From Caenorhabditis elegans (Eukaryota; Nematoda; Chromadorea; Rhabditida; Rhabditidae): a stretch of DNA of 64,000 nt. This document shows, in pieces, positions 62,750 to 64,000 of the stretch. The first letter of the stretch is position 1. The number at the start of each line of letters is the position of its first letter. A program made the translations under genes and the position numbers. The stretch covers positions 2,232,001 through 2,296,000 of the forward strand of contig NC_003284.9 of the NCBI RefSeq assembly GCF_000002985.6, read 5' to 3'. The notes under the pieces were generated by a model. It did no database searches. It was not told the origin of the DNA and saw only the letters and a list, made by a program, of their open reading frames with translations.

Positions 62750-63399
62750 ATGTTCCTGTTAATCCTCTTAATAACACCGGTGCTGGCAGACATTGCTACA
62801 TATGGTTATCACCCGAAAGGTGCAAATCCCACATTGTATTCCCCTGAAGACAGGTAACAAAAAAATTTGCATTTTATTGTTTCATACAATATATTCAGCG
62901 TTTTACAACTCGATGAAGCAACTTTCAATGATACCATTTTTGGTGCTCAGTCCGGCGCTGCAGGATATCTCGTAGAGGTAGTACAAAATTGAAACTTTTA
63001 TTTCTTACAGACAAAATGTTTTTCAGTTCTACTCCGACTGGTGTGGTCACTGCCGAGCGTTTGCTCCAACCTACAAAAACCTTGCGAAAGATGTTGATGG
63101 CTGGCAGAATATTGTAAAAATTGCTGCAATCAACTGTGCTGATCCAGTGAATGAGCCAGTGTGTCGATCAAACGGAGTTCGATTTTTCCCATTAATCAAG
63201 GTTTTTGTTTTGAAAAATAAGTTCGTTAAACAGTAAACTTTCAGTATTTCCCTCGTGATTCTTTGAACTCCACGGAAGGATCTCAAATTAAACCATACTC
63301 AACGGTTTCTGAAATGAGAGGGCAACTTACAAAGGCAGTAATGGATGATTATGCACTCAACCGATACCCGGAATGGCCGACATTTGATTTCTTGAAGGA
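62750..63399 (+). CDS. qsox-1: Quiescin sulfhydryl oxidase, 5' part only
   Basis: Exons in the window: 62750-62853, 62899-62977, 63027-63200, 63245-63399, about 170 residues; the last exon ends mid-codon at a GTGAGT donor, so the gene continues past the window. QSOX proteins oxidise thiols to disulfides in the secretory pathway, passing electrons from a thioredoxin domain to a FAD-binding Erv/ALR domain, which must lie beyond 64000. Residues 1-13 are a signal peptide (MFLLILLITPVLA). The thioredoxin-like domain shows FYSDWCGHCRAFAPTYKNLA with the redox CGHC at 67-70, then INCAD, VRFFPLIKYFP with the expected proline, and the QSOX-typical ATYGYHPKGANPTLY near the mature N-terminus. The ATG directly follows an acceptor. 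From memory the C. elegans gene is T10H10.2, near sav-1 (T10H10.3), which agrees with this order. Confidence 0.93.
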
Positions 63400-63434
63400 G
63401 TGAGTTGCAAAATCGTGTTTTGAGAAAGTGTACA

Positions 63435-63459
63435 GGGTGGACTATAATTATAGTCACCC
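63435..63459. repeat. Near-perfect 25-bp palindrome in qsox-1 intron 4
   Basis: GGGTGGACTATAATTATAGTCACCC reads as its own reverse complement apart from one offset base per side. It could be a fused pair of transposon ends, because it is flanked by 'taca' and 'gggatatgg', or a hairpin. Confidence 0.6.
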
Positions 63460-63639
63460 GGGATATGGACGAAACAGTAATTGAAAATTTGAAGTCTTGT
63501 TTAGTAACAAAACTCAGATTCGTACGTCTTTAATAGCTCACGGACAATTACTTACTACGTTTTTACCTGTTCAGTGAAGGCTATGTAAACTGGCTACTAT
63601 TAACCCAAAAGTAGATCCCGTCAGATCGGTAGAGCGCAT

Positions 63640-63980
63640 TTGTGCTGGCGCTCCACTGCACACGAGCGGGAGCATATTTTTTTTTGTTGAAAATTTGTGA
63701 CGTCACATCGCGTTTCGAACAATTGTTTTTCAATTTAAACCTTAATGTTATTCAAACCTTTTAAAATAATTTTTCAAACAGCTTTGTTAATTTATAAAAT
63801 TGATATTCTAGCAAAATACAATAAAAAACGAATAATGTCAATTAACAAAATGTTTTTTTGAAAAATTATAAAAAATTCCGCTTAAATTGAAAACAATTTT
63901 TTGAAATGCGCTGTGACGTCACAAACTTTTAAAAAATATTTTCCCGCCTTTCGTGTGCAGTGCATGCAAACTGATGGTAC
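63640..63980. mobile_element. Inverted-repeat element with two TGACGTCA sites
   Basis: The left arm (63645-63742: CACTGCACACGAGCGGGAGC, then GTGACGTCACATCGCG) is matched by the reverse complement of the right arm (63870-63975: CACTGCACACGAAAGGCGGG, then GTGACGTCACAGCGCA). Arms are about 100 bp with an AT-rich spacer. Each arm carries the CRE octamer TGACGTCA, at 63698-63705 and 63914-63921. Just left of it, CAGATCGGTAGAGCGCA resembles a tRNA D-arm/A-box. The element may extend past the window. Confidence 0.65.
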
Positions 63981-64000
63981 AGCCTGACATCGCGTGCTGG

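Overview
The window looks like nuclear DNA from a Caenorhabditis nematode, most likely C. elegans, on chromosome X. The evidence is AT-rich sequence, many short introns with TTTTCAG-type acceptors, acceptors placed directly before start codons (trans-splicing sites), and many small palindromic repeats ending in TTAA. The recognisable genes are, from memory, all X-linked in C. elegans: vha-15, rpl-11.2, crn-4, a Salvador homologue (sav-1) and qsox-1. Species and chromosome are inferred from this gene content; no alignment was run.

Layout. 1-5 kb: repeats, an orphan fragment of a LIN-32/Atonal-type bHLH gene, and an unrecognised six-exon gene (+). 5.9-7.9 kb: vha-15, V-ATPase subunit H (+), with a tRNA-derived SINE-like element in its sixth intron. 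9.9-10.6 kb: ribosomal protein L11 (-). 11.6-15.0 kb: a rhodopsin-class receptor resembling FMRFamide receptors (-). 15-24 kb: mostly noncoding and repeat-rich, with two weak coding candidates. 24.1-26.1 kb: crn-4, an apoptotic DEDDh nuclease (-). 27.3-28.5 kb: an acidic protein with a possible CtBP-binding motif (-). 31.4-36.0 kb: a secreted-side, single-span membrane protein that may be MOLO1/TPM-like (-), with an 11-bp minisatellite in an intron. 39.2-42.3 kb: a second receptor with degenerate DRY and NPxxY motifs (-). 42.3-52.0 kb: almost 10 kb with no convincing gene. 52.2-55.2 kb: sav-1, with two WW domains and a SARAH domain (-). 62.75 kb to the window end: the 5' part of qsox-1, a quiescin sulfhydryl oxidase (+).

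The genes are not an obvious functional cluster. They are separated by kilobases, face both ways, and show no operon-like ~100-bp spacing. Multi-exon models below were joined by hand from splice signals and reading-frame continuity; each listed full-length model has a total length divisible by three.

I did not find a clearly new multi-gene system. The best leads are the lin-32-like fragment, the tRNA-derived element inside vha-15, the ordered 24-unit minisatellite, the possible new MOLO1-like membrane protein, and two possible unannotated exons.
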